Of a DNA stretch of 64,000 nucleotides, positions 1 through 12,329 are shown in pieces. The position numbers and the translations under genes are program-made. Numbering within the stretch: position 1 is the first letter of the stretch; each line of letters starts with the position of its first letter. This stretch comes from Bettongia penicillata ogilbyi (Eukaryota > Chordata > Mammalia > Diprotodontia > Potoroidae). The notes under the pieces were generated by a model that did not search any database, was not told where the DNA came from, and saw only the letters and a list, made by a program, of their open reading frames with translations. The stretch is taken from the NCBI GenBank assembly GCA_023548195.1, contig JAJHZJ010000399.1:8395600-8459599 (forward strand). Reading direction: 5' to 3'.

Positions 1-627
1 TGTTATGAATGCATCCTCCAGCTTCATCCTTACCCTCTCAAAGGGTAGGGACATCAAAGGGTCAAGCAGCCTCTGGCCACGTATTTCCCTTCCTCCACAG
101 GCTACCAGGAAGGGGCGGTTACCAGTTGTGGCCTTGGCATCAACCAGTTGAGGAATCTTTGCTTTATTTTCTATAATATATGCAGCCAGAATATCCTTTT
201 CCCCACTATCTTTCTATTTATCTACTTATCATCTATCTACCTATCTATCTATACCTACATGTATCTATACATACAGAAAGAGAGAGTTAAAAGCTCAGAG
301 TATATAATTATATTTCTATGTAACAGTCACTGTGACAACTATATTCCATTTCCTAAGGAAGTTTTTTAAGCTATCAGATTACATCCATTTACAAGGCTTC
401 AATGCTTCAAAATTCCTCCCATTTAACCAATCAGAATGTCACTCTACTACTAGCAAATTTGTTTGAAGTTTAACTTACAGTTTTTCTTTGTAATAGATAC
501 TTTCATGTCACACAGTTCAAGCATTTTCCTTCTCTGAATGTTCTACCTGCACTCACTTATTTTTCTAATTTGTTTAAAAATAATACGAACACATTTATAA
601 ACATTAAGTTTACAAATCACTTTCTTT
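1..627. other. No gene seen; AT-rich unique-looking DNA
   Basis: No reading frame or repeat family is recognised here, apart from a short degenerate ATCT/ACCT tetranucleotide repeat near 211-272. The apparent short frames across the microsatellite have no coding character. Confidence 0.4.
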
Positions 628-790
628 ACAACTACTCTGCAAGAGAGGTGATGAAATCACTTTTATCCACATTTTAGCAATGAGGAAATTAAACCTTAGT
701 GAGACTGAGTCATTGATCCCAAATGAAGCCAGTTAAGACCCCAAAATCAGACTAACCCAGGTCTTCCTCATATAAATTCAGTTGCTTCTT
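628..790 (-). repeat. MIR/CORE-type SINE fragment
   Basis: On the plus strand it reads like the reverse complement of a MIR: a 'TTTTAGCAATGAGGAAATTA' block (MIR 'ATTTTACAGATGAGGAAACT'), then a 'CCCAGGTCTTCCT' block. Old and diverged; edges approximate. Confidence 0.6.
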
Positions 791-1164
791 TTCATAATTT
801 ACACCTGTTCTTCAAGTGTTGTCATCATCATCACTCAACCAAAAGGACTCCTATATGTCTTTAGTAGTTTAAAAATAATATTACAACTGCTTTAAATGCA
901 TCCATCTTTTCCTATACTATACAGCAGAATAGCTATATAATTTCATCAACATGTATTGCTATTACCACATCATAATTATTAAATTGGCAAAGATCTAATG
1001 ACAAAATCTAATGCTGGTGATATTGTGCAAAATACATTGCTAATGGTGTTGCAAATGGGCAAAATCTTTTTGAAAGATACTCTGGCAAAATGCAATGAGT
1101 TGCAAAAGTAATCTCTATCTTTTAACACAGTTCAATAATCCCATTACCCTAACAGTTCTATCCT

Positions 1165-1385
1165 AGAAGAGAGGGACTGTATCTGCCCTTGTGATTTCAG
1201 ATTCAGGTTCACTCCTCTATAGCTTATGGTCTCAGAGAGTTACCTGGAATATTTAGAAGATCAGAAATTTGGCCAGGGTCTCACAGCTAACATACTAAAG
1301 TGTTTCACATACTAATGTGTCAGAAGCAGAACTTGAATCCAGGTCATTATGGCTTTGTGAATAATTCTCTATAGATGCTGCCTCC
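1165..1385 (-). repeat. SINE fragment, MIR-like, minus orientation
   Basis: Contains the minus-strand SINE blocks 'GGTCTCACAGCTAA', 'TGTCAGAAGCAGAACTTGAA' and 'CCAGGTCATTATGGCT'. The same arrangement recurs at about 6890-7085, which supports a shared family. The subfamily cannot be named by eye. Confidence 0.5.
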
Positions 1386-1555
1386 CAGTTCTTCCATAAA
1401 GACAAAAAACTATTAAAAATATATAGCAATATTTTTGTTCATTATTAATAACAAAGAACTACAAACAGCCTAAATATCTAAATAAATAAATAAAGCTATG
1501 GTATATCGATGAAACGGAATACCACAATGCCATTTAAAATTATACTCATATAGAT

Positions 1556-1745
1556 AGACAATGTGGTACAATATAAAGAGTTTGGGTTCAGAAGGTCCTG
1601 GGTTCAAATACTCTTTCTGACACCAGCTGAGCAAGTCACTTTATTTTCCAGGACCTCAGTTTCCTCTTATGCAAAGTGAGGTAACAGGACTAGACATTTT
1701 CTGATGTCCCTTTCAGATCTAGGTGCATGATCCTATAATCTATGA
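1556..1745 (+). repeat. MIR/CORE-type SINE
   Basis: Contains in order a promoter-like head, 'GTCCTGGGTTCAAATACT', 'GAGCAAGTCACTTTATTTTC', 'CTCAGTTTCCTCTTATGCAA' and a tail like 'TGATGTCCCTTTCAGATCTA'. This is the usual order of MIR/CORE SINEs in marsupials. Confidence 0.7.
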
Positions 1746-2119
1746 TTTCACAATCCCATGACAAATATAAAGTAAAACAAAATAATCAAAACAGAACAAA
1801 CCCTTGTACAAACCAATTGAAGGGAATGAGGAGACCCAAGTTCCCACATTCCAGCTATTTCTGAACAAAGGGAACACAAAACAGGGAGAATCAAATTATG
1901 TTTTATGAACATATGGTAGGTGGAAATGTTTTTTTTTAAGTCTAAGTAGTTACAAATGTATGTTTATTTGGTTTGGGGGTGATATTTTTTAAAAACTATA
2001 CTCCCATATACTAAAACTTAAGGTATCTTAACTCCATTGAAATAGTCATGGCACCAATATAATCCTGGATTCTCAAAGGGAAAGTGTAAGCTCCAACAGA
2101 TCCTACCAAGATGGAAAAG

Positions 2120-2362
2120 GGAGGAAGGAAAGCAGTATTTATTAAGCTCCTACTATGAGTGCTTTACAAATGCTATCCTCACAACAACTATTATTGTTGT
2201 ATTATTATTATTTCCATCTTACAATTGAGGAAACTGAGCAAACAGAAGTTAAGTGATTTTCCCAACATCACATAACTCATAAATACTGAGGCCATATTTG
2301 AACTTGGATGTTCCTGACTTCAGTGCCAGTAGTCAATCTGCTGTACTACTAGCTTCAATGCT
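2120..2362 (-). repeat. MIR-type SINE, minus orientation
   Basis: The plus strand reads 'TATTTATTAAGCTCCTACTA', then 'CAATTGAGGAAACTGAGCAA' and 'AAGTTAAGTGATTTTCCCAA', the reverse complement of MIR core and head. A TTATTATT run sits in the middle. Confidence 0.65.
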
Positions 2363-3065
2363 GAGAGTCTAGATTAATCTGTCATCTGAGAACCAGTCTA
2401 CCTAAGTTCAGAGAGGTTCATCAGAAGAATGATGCCCCTCTCCCAGGAGAATATTTTTGACCACAGGATTTCAGGAAACTGGCTACTAGAGACTAAGAGA
2501 GAGGTTATCATTTGTATCAGTGGAATAAGTACTCAGACTAATGAAATCATAGATTTTTTGTGTTTTTTAATATTGAAAATATCAATATTCCAACATCCCA
2601 AAAGATCTGTGATCTACTGCATATGGGTATCCTTCCAGTGATTGCAAGGGCAACCTCTCTATTCTTGCCCATACTAAGTGATTCACACCCATGTTGTCCC
2701 ATAAATTAAAGAAACAGGATCTACTTAACTTACCAGAGGCCTTCTTTTCATTCTCTTGACATTTCAGGGACTGTGATGAAGCATATAGGCTGTCTGTCAG
2801 TTATCTCTAATTCTTGACACATGACATTCATTTTTGGTAGGGGGAGGGTGACAGACATTTTTTCAATGACATCTTTTACACAGACATGATTCCTTATTTG
2901 CGATGTATTTAAATCTGTTCACACACATTATGGCACCTCTATTGCCCTTTGAAAAGTCCTCTACCACAGTTCTTCAGAAAATGTTATATTCCATGAGTCA
3001 CTATCACATATCATTGGAATGAGTACACTTTGCAAAAAAATATATATATGATCTAATGTATGTGC

Positions 3066-3120
3066 CTCTCTCTCTCTCTCTCACACACACACATACACAC
3101 ACACACACATACACACACAT
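3066..3120. repeat. (TC)n/(CA)n compound microsatellite
   Basis: About eight TC units run directly into about eighteen CA units with ACATAC interruptions. A 61-codon frame across it encodes only Leu/Ser and His/Thr repeats and is not a gene. Confidence 0.95.
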
Positions 3121-3270
3121 ATTATTTACATTTTATATGCATAGGACCTATATAAAGTCTTCATATAGTTTTAAAATTTTTAAAAATTTAAACCTCTGTT
3201 TCAATAGGGCACGCCAGGAGATGGCTTTAAAGGCAAATTAAACTTTTTAAAGCAGTACCAGTTGTTGGAT

Positions 3271-3480
3271 GTAGGACTCTTGGTACCACAGAAAGAACAC
3301 TGAACTTGCAGTTACAGAATCTGGATTCAAATTACCAGCTTTGTCACTTACTACCTATGGTGCCCCAAACGTCACTTCCCTTCTCTCTAAATCTCAGCTC
3401 TCTCCTCTGTAAAATGAGCAAGTTGGACTAAATGACCTCTAAGGTCCCTTCTCACTCTAGAGTTAGGATCTTGTGATCCA
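3271..3480 (+). repeat. MIR/CORE-type SINE
   Basis: Blocks in order: 'TCTGGATTCAAATTACCAGC', 'TTTGTCACTTACTACCTATG', 'TCTGTAAAATGAGCAAGTTG', 'GACCTCTAAGGTCCCTTCTC'. This matches the plus-orientation MIR pattern with the marsupial-type tail. Confidence 0.75.
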
Positions 3481-3644
3481 AAGGAGGTATCCTAATCTTG
3501 AACAAGTTTATTTTAAAATGCCACTGTTACTATACTCTAAGCTTGTGACCACTCTTTCCCCCATAAACTGTGTGTATTTGTGGGTGAATGAATCAGAGAC
3601 TTGGAGGAGAAATGTTTTATAATCACTATTCTTCCTTTTGCAAT

Positions 3645-3738
3645 GGTCAGAAAACTAAATCCATTCTTAGCTTGTGGGCCATATAAAAACAGGGAACAGG
3701 CCAGTTTTGGCTCATGGGCTGTACTTTGCTGACTCCTG
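3645..3738 (+). mobile_element. hAT-type non-autonomous element, right end
   Basis: The block 'CCATTCTTAGCTTGTGGGCC' followed by 'ACAGGCCAGTTTTGGCTCAT' and ending 'TTTGCTGACTCCTG' matches the right terminal region of a hAT family known widely in mammals. The better-preserved copy at 23470-23645 shares these blocks. The left end is not recognisable. Confidence 0.5.
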
Positions 3739-4759
3739 TCCTATTATATTTGAGTAAATGCCTTTGTAAAGAGTTAATTAAATCTGTTGGCTGATTATAA
3801 GCAGGCATCTCACCATTAGGGGCTTATGAATTATAGTGTTGTGTTAACCCCACTGAGTTATCCCCTAGAAAACCACAAAATAGTCACCCTTCTGGGGACC
3901 CAAATGACGGGTATTAGTTCTACTTTAGGAATGACCCCAAAAGACATGCTATAACAAAACAATAGTCATCTTTCTTGCCTTCTCAATGGGATGAAGAGGG
4001 AGAGAATTTGGAACTTCAAAGAAAATAAAACTGAATTTTTAAGAAAGTAATAGTTAACTGATCTGTGAGTTAAACCTCAAATTAACTAAACAGAAAGTAT
4101 ATGAATATGGTTAAGATCAAAAAGGAAAAACAACCATTTTACTTGTATTTATTTAGTTATCCTCATAACCACTTAAAGCATGTTTAGTCCATAGACTATC
4201 CAACCACAGAGCAAGTAAACGTAAATATTCAACAGATTCCCACATGCCAGTTCATGCCAAAGAGAAAGCTTGATACACAGATGATATACATCAAGGTGTC
4301 TCCTCAGGAAAAGTGAGAATTTGCCAAGTCATCAAGAGGTAACTTTCCAACAGAGGCCAGACACCACACTTTCTTAACTGCCCTGGCATACATATGATTA
4401 CAGAGTGAATTCCTCAAGTTGGAAATAAGAACTACATAGATTGAGTTGAGGCTGACACAAGCCAAGTCTTTGAAAAGTCAAACTACTGTGACATTTAACT
4501 GAGCATGAGAAACATATATTTGTCTATGAGAAGAGTGCCCTGTTTGGCAATCTGGATGAATAAACAGTAACTAAAACTGGCCATTCACTTTGAAAGACAC
4601 AACTTCTTCTATTCTGTCATTCTTTAAACAGGGGAACCCCTACTCCCCATTTGTTCCTGCCAAACGACTATTGTGAGTACCTGACAAACACATTCCTACT
4701 TCAGCATCCTTGCTCATAGTTTTCTCTCACATCTTTTCCCTTCTTTCTATTCATACCAC

Positions 4760-5125
4760 CCTACTTTAGACTCTCATTATCCCTTGCCTAGAGTAAAAAA
4801 ATAGCTCTCTGTGTATTAAAATCTGTCCACCACTCAATCATCAGCTCAAATCCTATTCCTTTTTGGAAACTTGCCCAAATCACCATAGCTAGAGGCAAAC
4901 ACTCTTTCTGAATTCTGATAGAAACAATTGTTCATAACATTCATATAGCAGCTGTCATGTACTCTGATGTATTATAGTTCTTTGTGCAATTGATTCATCT
5001 CCTCTTCTAGATTAAAAAACTAGATAGTGGGAATTTTTTCTTATATTTCATTTTCCCAGAGCACCTACAATGGTACATGTCCATTGTAGTTGCTTTGTAA
5101 ATAATTACTAATTGATTGATGTTTG
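4760..5125 (+). repeat. LINE2-type 3' region, diverged
   Basis: It has the usual L2 order: a pyrimidine-rich stretch, 'CAGCTCAAATCCTATTCC', a 'CTTCTAGATTAAAAAACTAG' block (L2 'CATTAGAATGTAAGCTCC' position), then 'AGAGCACCTACAATGGTACA' and a 'GTAAATAATTACTAATTGAT' tail. Strongly diverged. Confidence 0.45.
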
Positions 5126-6885
5126 TAAAAGATATAGATCTCCTATGAAGAGTGATTACTTATAAATGTTACAATTTTAGAAGGCAATTTATGAAGTCAA
5201 TAAGGCCAATATTAACCACCTACATTACCTATTACTGACATAAATTCTATTTATGATAAGGGGAAGAAGATAGTTATCTATTTGTTCTAGCTGTAACAGT
5301 ACCCAGATCTATAAGAAGAAGACAAGGTCTTGTATTAGCGGCCATGTTCAACATAACCAGATGTTTCTCATAAATCTCCAATGGATACACAGTAAATTCT
5401 TGTGTGGATTGATAGATTTCTGAGCTCTGAACCTCCACTTCATAAGATTTACACAGGGACTTTCCAAATTTCTTTAGACTAAATGTATTGGGGAATTAAA
5501 GAATAAAAAGACTGCTTGACCATACTTTGATGAACACCAAGACAGAAGGCAAGTTAGTGACCCTGAACAATTCCAAGCAACTAGGATCAGGAGAACCAAA
5601 GCAAGGGGAATTTCTGAGGGATCAGGGTCAAGGTATAGGTAAGAGGATCTGCAAATAAGCACAGAGTCAAGTGAAGAGGTACATAAAGGTACTGAAACTC
5701 AAAACAAGACAAACAGGTGGAAGTCAGACAGGCAGAAAGAAACTAGAAGGTATAACAAGACATATGGTCGAAGGATGGGTAAGGAGTTGAGAACCAGGAA
5801 CTACATAGCAGCTAGAAGGTTGTCAAGTCAAGGCCATGAAGTCCAAATCCAGGCCAAAACTGTAATCTATGTCATAAAATGTCAAGGACAGAAAAAAATC
5901 TAGATATTTGTAGCAGAGCACTATTTAGCATTTACTTCTCCAAAGGATCTATAAAAAGGCAAATATCTGTGAAGTCAAAGTCAGAAAATGTGGATTCTTC
6001 ACCAAGGTCAGTGAATGAAGGTTTTGTGAGTTCATTCAATGAGAATTCCAAAGCCATAATCATTCAGTGCCATAATCATTAGCACCTAAAATTTCTCCAG
6101 ACCCAAAACTGGGTACAGTTTTGTGGGATCCTCTACTCCACTAAATTAAGAAGGCATCCTACCCCACACACATACAATTCAGGCAAATTATAAGTGTCCA
6201 AAGATCAGAAGATTTTTCTTTTAGATTAAACCATCACCTTGTACTGCTCTTGGCAACAGATTGGCAGCCTGAGAAAATCAGAACTCAGACAGAAACTAAA
6301 CCAAGAAAAAGCTATTTGAGTTTACATTTGAGCAAGGATTTAGGATTAAGACATCAATATTTACTAGTGAGGGCTGGATGGGTGGAGATTCAGTTTGAGT
6401 GACTCAAAAACCCTGTTCTTCAATCCTTGGCAATTATCACTGAATCCTTCTTGCCAACTGCTGAGTGGGTTAGGCACCCAGAAACTCTAGTCCATGTTCC
6501 AGCAAAATTAGATGCAGGGATTTTATAGCTTGTAGTAGCTGCAGGAGGGTAGGGTTTTTGTGTTTTGTTTTTGTTTTTTTAATGAGAACACAGTATCCTT
6601 AAAGGATCCATTAGAGACACAGAATGTCTTTCTGTGGCCTTTGGGAATGTAAGAAGAGATGAGTCACTAAACTGGATAGAAAGATGGAAAAAGTATTCTG
6701 AAAGGAGGAAAAAAATTGCAATTTGTGGATGACCTACAGTGGAGAGCAGTAGTTCAAATCTAGCATAGTCTTGTGACTTAAAGACATACAAACCCCAATT
6801 CACAAGGAAAATTAGAAATTTTAAGGGGGGGAGGGACTATTAAGGAAAAAAACAGAAGAATAATGGATCTGCTTTAGGGAGATGG
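5126..6885. other. Unclassified intergenic DNA
   Basis: No coding frame or repeat family was recognised. Part of 5400-6560 is purine-rich and may be old LTR or DNA-transposon material, but no terminus, TSD or known motif could be picked out. Confidence 0.35.
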
Positions 6886-6889
6886 GATC

Positions 6890-7085
6890 TGGATTCATGA
6901 TTTCATCAAGACACCTGTACAGATCTGCAGTTCATCTATAACTTTTATTCTTAGAGTATTGCCTAAGGCACCTATCAATGAAGTGACAACTATTGTCATA
7001 CAACTCTTGTGTGTCAGAGGCAGGGCTTAAACCCAGGTTTCTGGACTCCAAGGCCAGCCTGTTATCTCTATGTCATGCTGTCTCT
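6890..7085 (-). repeat. SINE fragment, minus orientation
   Basis: Blocks 'GTGTCAGAGGCAGGGCTTAA', 'ACCCAGGTTTCTGGACTCCA' and 'AGGCCAGCCTGTTATCTCTA' match the head of a minus-strand SINE, the same layout as at 1165-1385. Confidence 0.6.
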
Positions 7086-7109
7086 CATTCATTCACACTA
7101 AAAGGAGTA

Positions 7110-7212
7110 TATTGCAAGGTCATATTGTAGATCTAAAGCAGAAAGGAACTTGGAAACCACCTAGTTCAACCTTTAGTTTCACAGATGAAGAAACTGAGAC
7201 CCAGGGAATATT
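7110..7212 (-). repeat. MIR-like tail, minus orientation
   Basis: Reads 'GCAGAAAGGAACTTGGAAAC', 'CACCTAGTTCAACC', 'CAGATGAAGAAACTGAGACC'. This common marsupial SINE block recurs in shorter form near 12140. Confidence 0.55.
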
Positions 7213-7362
7213 TTTATTTTATTTATATTATTCTGAGCTTAAGAAATAAAATAAGCATTTCCATAACACAATAGAATAGAAGAAAAAAGATGATTATACA
7301 TGAAACTGCAAATCTGTTATGTACAACTTGCTATTTCTTTTAAATAGATAATAAAGTTATCA

Positions 7363-7480
7363 TGTGAGATGTATATATATGACACCCTAGAGATGGCTAT
7401 CCTTGGACATAAATATGCATGTATGGAGATAGACAGATAGATATGTATATATATGTTTGTATGTAGGTATGTAAGTAAAG
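7363..7480. repeat. Degenerate TA/GATA/GTAT simple repeat
   Basis: TATATATA, AGATAGACAGATAGATATG and GTATGTAGGTATG blocks form a loose low-complexity tract. Confidence 0.7.
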
Positions 7481-7759
7481 CTATTCTTTACATACTTCTA
7501 TTTAACAGTTCTTGCTCCGGATGCAGACAGCATCTTCCTTCGTATAACCCTTTGGAGTTAATTTGGGTATTTATAATAGTCAAAATGACTTATTCACTCA
7601 AAGTTGTTCTTAAACCAATATTGTTGTTACTATATACAATGTTCTCTTGGTTTCACTCATTTCACTAACTCAAATTTTGGTCAAAAGCACCAGAAATAGA
7701 ATTTGAACACAGATCCTCTGACCTCAATGCTCTTCCCTTTCATTTTCATAGTACATTAA

Positions 7760-8087
7760 ATTTTACCAAATGACCTACTAGTTGATCTCCTCATCTCAAT
7801 TCTCTCCATATCCAATCCATCTTTGCCTCAACTTCCAAAGAGATTCCCTAAAGCAAACTATGTCTCTTTCCTACTGAATGAATTCCAGTAGCTCCCTATT
7901 ACTTCTTGGATCAAATATGGAATTCTCTCTTTGGCTTTTAAAGCCTTTCACCACTTGATCCATTCCAATTTCTCCAGCTGACTTCCTTCAAGACTTAGTT
8001 CAAATTCCACCTTCTACAGGAGGCCTTTCTAGATTTCCACCCATCTCCCCACTGTTAATGCCTTCCCTTCAAAATTACCTTCCACTT

Positions 8088-8151
<64 letters not shown>

Positions 8152-8275
8152 TCATATGTCGTGTCTGCCCCATTAGAATGTGAGCTCCCAATGTCAGAAA
8201 CTATGTTGTTTTATTTTTTTCTTTTCTTTATATCCCCAGAATTTAACATAGTGCCCTTAGTAAATGCTTGTTGCT
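7760..8275 (+). repeat. LINE2 3' region with internal (TA)n tract
   Basis: Clear L2 blocks in order: 'CAGTAGCTCCCTATTACTTC', 'TTGGCTTTTAAAGCCTTTCA', 'CTTCCTTCAAGACTTAGTTC', 'CATTAGAATGTGAGCTCCCA', 'TATCCCCAGAATTTAACATA' and 'AGTAAATGCTTGTTGC'. A roughly 55-bp pure (TA)n tract at about 8094-8148 sits where L2 copies are normally TA-rich. Confidence 0.8.
8094..8148. repeat. (TA)n microsatellite
   Basis: Near-perfect alternating TA for about 55 bp inside an L2 3' region. A tract of this length is likely length-polymorphic. Confidence 0.95.
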
Positions 8276-8334
8276 TGAGTGGCAAAGCATTCTGCTCACA
8301 ACAGTTCAGTCTGGAAGTAGTCCAAGCATTATTT

Positions 8335-8455
8335 CCCCATTTTACAGATGAGGAAATTGAAGCTCAGAGCCCCAGCAGTCATTCTTCTAGTAAATATCAG
8401 AGGTAGTCTTTGAACCTGGGTCCTGACTCAAACACCAGTCAGTACTCTTTCAAAT
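8335..8455 (-). repeat. MIR fragment, minus orientation
   Basis: 'CCATTTTACAGATGAGGAAA', 'TTGAAGCTCAGAG' and 'TTGAACCTGGGTCCTGACTC' are the reverse complement of MIR. Confidence 0.75.
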
Positions 8456-9369
8456 AGCCCCTCATATTTTAAATATTAACTAACTCCTTGGATTATCCTG
8501 CGAATTTTTAAAAGCAAAAGTAATGAAACAAAATATCACTTCGAAACTAAATGGTGACTAAGATGTACTTTTTGTTCCTCGGGAAAGTGGGTTGGCTGTC
8601 TGACTAGCATTTAGCACCCTCCTCCTCAGGTTGCAGAGATAGAGAAGGCTGGCTACTAGGGAGACAAAGCCCTCAGAGTAGAGATCTGTCCTAATACATG
8701 CATAAGAAAACCTGTTGGGAAACAGAGAGCAGGTGCTAGAGCAATGGCTTAGCCAATTCATGTTCTGATTGCTCATTCTAATAATTTTTCCAAAGAAAAA
8801 TTTAAATCCCAAACTGATTTCCCATGTGACAAATTACACTCCTGGACTGCCTCCCTATGCAACCATTTATTACTAACTTGAACAACACATTAATAGAAAG
8901 ATTAATCTGCAAACAAAAAAATTACATGGAAAATCCAAGTTAGTTGTCTTGTAAAATGTACATGACTGTGGCTATGAGGGTTTGTAGTCAGAAAGCTTGA
9001 ATTCAAATCAAGGGAATTCTGGTAAATGTTTAACAATCAGCTCTCTAAGGGGAAAAGAAATGTAAACTGAACATACTTCTAAGTTTAATCTACACTATTC
9101 ACATTTTCTCCACCACTTTCAAATCAAGAACTGTTTCGTAGTACCTGCCAGCTGCCAAGGTGTGAATGGTCACAGTGAAAATTTAATACCAGGCGCTCAC
9201 TAGCTACTTTGAGATAACTCCAGCACACTTTCAAAGGTCCCCCTTCTGTCACTAGTTGTCTGTGATGTAGCTAGCTGGCTTCTCATTTCATCACTGAACC
9301 TTAGTTTCCTCGTGCTTGTTTATTAAGTTCAAAATAAAATAAATTTAAAAAAAAAGAAAGAAACCATGG

Positions 9370-9562
9370 ACAGAATTTTGAATGTTGCATCAGGAAGACC
9401 TGAGTTTGAATCCTGCTTCACACTGTGTGACCCTGGGCAAATACAATTTCTTTTTGCTGCCGTTTCCTTATCTAAAAAATGGAGATGATAATAGCACCTA
9501 CTTCCCAACATATTTGAAAAGATCACATGAAATAATATTTGTAAAGTACTTTGTAAAAATTC
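9370..9562 (+). repeat. tRNA/CORE-type SINE
   Basis: 'CAGGAAGACCTGAGTTTGAA', 'TGTGTGACCCTGGGCAAATA' and the tail 'ATTTGTAAAGTACTTTGTAA' are the standard marsupial SINE blocks in plus orientation. A minus-strand L1 end abuts it on the right. Confidence 0.75.
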
Positions 9563-9574
9563 TTTTTGTTTAGT

Positions 9575-11583
9575 TTGTTTTTAGTATTTTATTTTCCCCA
9601 ATAACATGTAAAAACAATTTTAAGCACTCATTTATAAAATTGAATTCCAAATTCTCTCCTTTCCTCCCTCCCCTACCCATTACCCATTGAGAAGGCAAGC
9701 AATTCGATATAGGCTATACATGTGTAGTGATGCAAAACATTTCCATAATAGTCATTTTGTGAAAGAAAACAGACAAAAAAAACTCAAGAAAAATAAAGTT
9801 TAAAAAGTATGTTTCAATCTGTATTCAGATACCATCAGTTCTTTCTCTGAGGATGGATAGCATGTTTTATAATTCCTTCAGCACTGTCTCGGATTATTGT
9901 ATTGCTGAGAAGAGGTATCATTCACAGGCAATCATTACACAATATTGGCGTTACTTTTTATCAGTACATTTCAGTTCATATCATGTCATATAAGTCCAGG
10001 TTCTTCTGAGGTCATCCTTCTCATCATTTCTTATACTACAATAGTGGTCCATCATAATCATATGCCACAATTTGTTCAATCATTCTCCAACTGATGGGTA
10101 TCCCCTCAATTTCTAATTCTTTGCCACCAGAAAAGAGATGTTATAAGTATGTTTGTATATATAGGTCCTTTTTCTTTGTGTTTTCTATCTCTTTTGGAAT
10201 ACAGACCTAGTAGTGGTATTGCTAGGTCAAAGAGTTTTATAGCCCTTTCGGTATAGTTCTAAATTGTTCTACAGAATGGTTGAGTCAATTCATAACTCCA
10301 CCAATAATGCATTAATGTCTCTTTTTTTCCCATATCCTTTCCAACACTGGTCATTTTCCTTTTCTCCTATTAGAGAATCTAACAGTTATGAGATAGTACC
10401 TCAATTATTTTAATTTACATTTCTCCAATCAATAGTGAGAGCATGTCTTTTTCATATGGCTATAGATAGCTTTGATTACTTCATCTGAAAACTTCATATC
10501 TTTTAAAAATTTGTCAATGGGGAATGGCTCTTATTTTTATAAATTTGACTCAGTTCTCAACATGTTAGAGAAATGAAGCTTTTATCAAAGACACTTTAAA
10601 AAATTTTTACAGTTACTTTTGCTAACTGTATTTCCTTCCATTCTATTTCCCAACCCCACCCCCATTTATTCTTTTCTCTCTCCTTTCACCCTGTCCCTCC
10701 TCAAAAATGTTTTGCTTCTGACTTCCCTCCCTCTTAATCTGCTTTCTCTTCTACCACTACCACCCCATTCTCTTATCCTCTCCCCTTCCTATTGTATTCT
10801 TGGGTAAGATAGATTTCTATACCCAAGTAGGTTCCCTTATCTTCCCCCTCTTCATCTCCACTGTAAAAGTTTTCTCTTGCTTCTTTTATTTACTCCGTTC
10901 TACCTCTCCCTTTTCCTTTCTCCCATGACATTATCCTCACCTCTTAATTTAATTTTTTTGATATCATCCCTTAATATTCAACTCATACCCATGACCTAAT
11001 AATGAGAAAGTTCTTATGAAATTACCAGTTCCATATTCTCATAGAGGAATTTAAGCAATAAAATTATTAAGACCCTTATGATTTCCCTTTCCTGTTTCCC
11101 TTTTTATGATTTTCTTAAGTCTTGTATTTGAAAACTAAATTTTCTATTAAGCTCTGGTCTTTTCATCAGGAATGCTTGAAAATCTTCTATTTTATTAAAT
11201 ATCCATTTTTTCCCCTGAATGATTATACTCAGTTTTGCTGGATAGGTGATTCCTGACTTCAATCCTAGCTCCTTTGCCTTCCAGAATATCATATTCCAAG
11301 TCCTCTGATTCTTTAATGTAGAAGTTACTAAATCTTATGTTATGCTGACTGTGGTTCCACAATACTTGAACTGTTTCTTTCTGGCTACTTGCAATATTTT
11401 CTCCTTGACCTGGGAATTCTTGAATTTGACTATAATATTCCTGGGAGTTTTCATTTTAGGATGTCTTTCAGGTAATGATTGTTGGATTCTTTCTATTTCT
11501 ATTTTACCCTCTTATTCTAGAATATCAGAGCAGTTTTCCTTGATAATTTCTTGAAAGATGTTATCTATGCTTTTTTTAAATGC
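9575..11583 (-). mobile_element. Old L1 derivative lacking most of ORF2 (HAL1-like)
   Basis: Read on the minus strand it runs: ORF1 C-terminal half (about 11583-11105), the ORF1-ORF2 spacer (about 11100-10620), then directly the ORF2 C-terminal region (about 10600-10240) and the L1 3' UTR to an AT-rich tail near 9575. An antisense frame at 11104-11292 reads ITYPAKLSIIIQGKKW and FQAFLMKRPELNRKFSF, the C-terminal domain of L1 ORF1. Endonuclease and reverse transcriptase sequence is absent between spacer and ORF2 end. The same join occurs at about 38940-38960. Frames are broken, so it is inactive. The 5' end is truncated inside ORF1. Confidence 0.75.
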
Positions 11584-11589
11584 ATAAAG

Positions 11590-12130
11590 AACTCAGCAAG
11601 TAACACAGTCCAAGTTGGAAACCAGTGCATCCTGTTCCTTATTTCCTCCATGTCTCACAGGGTTATTTCTTGTTTATACAATATCCTTAACTATTTCTTA
11701 AACCTGAAAACCAGGCTAAAGGTCTCCCAAAGAATGAAATGTCATTGGTAATTATTTCATTTGTAAAAAGGGCAAAAAATGCAGTTTATATTTTGAAATC
11801 ATACTCTACACATAGAACCAATAGTATAACATTCCTGCTGTAAGTTGTGTTATCCTGTTTCATACATTAGTTTTATTTGTGTACAGTTGAATAGTTAGCA
11901 ATTCCACTGAAGCCAGACTATATCTGCAAGGAATGCCAAAGAGGTTTTTTTTTTTTGTTTCTTGTTCTTTTCAGTCTTTTTTCCCCTTTTTCTTCAGTCT
12001 ACTTCCACAACTTGTAATAGCAAACAAACCCCAGGGACCAACAATATTTTAATGAAGTGTTTTAAAATATATATTTCACCATAATTTTAAAAACACAGGA
12101 TAGGAGTTGTGGGAAAAAAGAAGACATTGA
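11590..12130. other. No feature recognised
   Basis: Unique-looking AT-rich DNA with a T-run near 11945. No coding or repeat signature recognised. Confidence 0.35.
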
Positions 12131-12134
12131 TCTC

Positions 12135-12315
12135 TTCAGATTTTAAAGCTGGAAGGGACCTTAGAAATCATTCTTCCTGTAAAGAAAGAGACCAAGAATA
12201 ATTTCTTCTATTTTAGCAGCATAGGCTTTTAAGAAGGGTGCTTTAAGTGTTAAGAGCTAAGCATAATGCCTATCTCATAGTAAGAGCTTAATTAATGCTT
12301 GTTGACTTAGCTTGG
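12135..12315. repeat. MIR-like scrap followed by an L2-type tail
   Basis: 'TAAAGCTGGAAGGGACCTTA' is a minus-orientation SINE block. The following 'CATAGTAAGAGCTTAATTAA' and 'TGCTTGTTGACT' is a plus-orientation L2 3' tail. Both are short and old. Confidence 0.5.
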
Positions 12316-12329
12316 CTTGTTGAGTCTTT

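Noticed and set aside
8161..8406. 81-codon frame MSAPLECELPMSETM...
   Set aside because: It is translated L2 and MIR sequence, not a gene.
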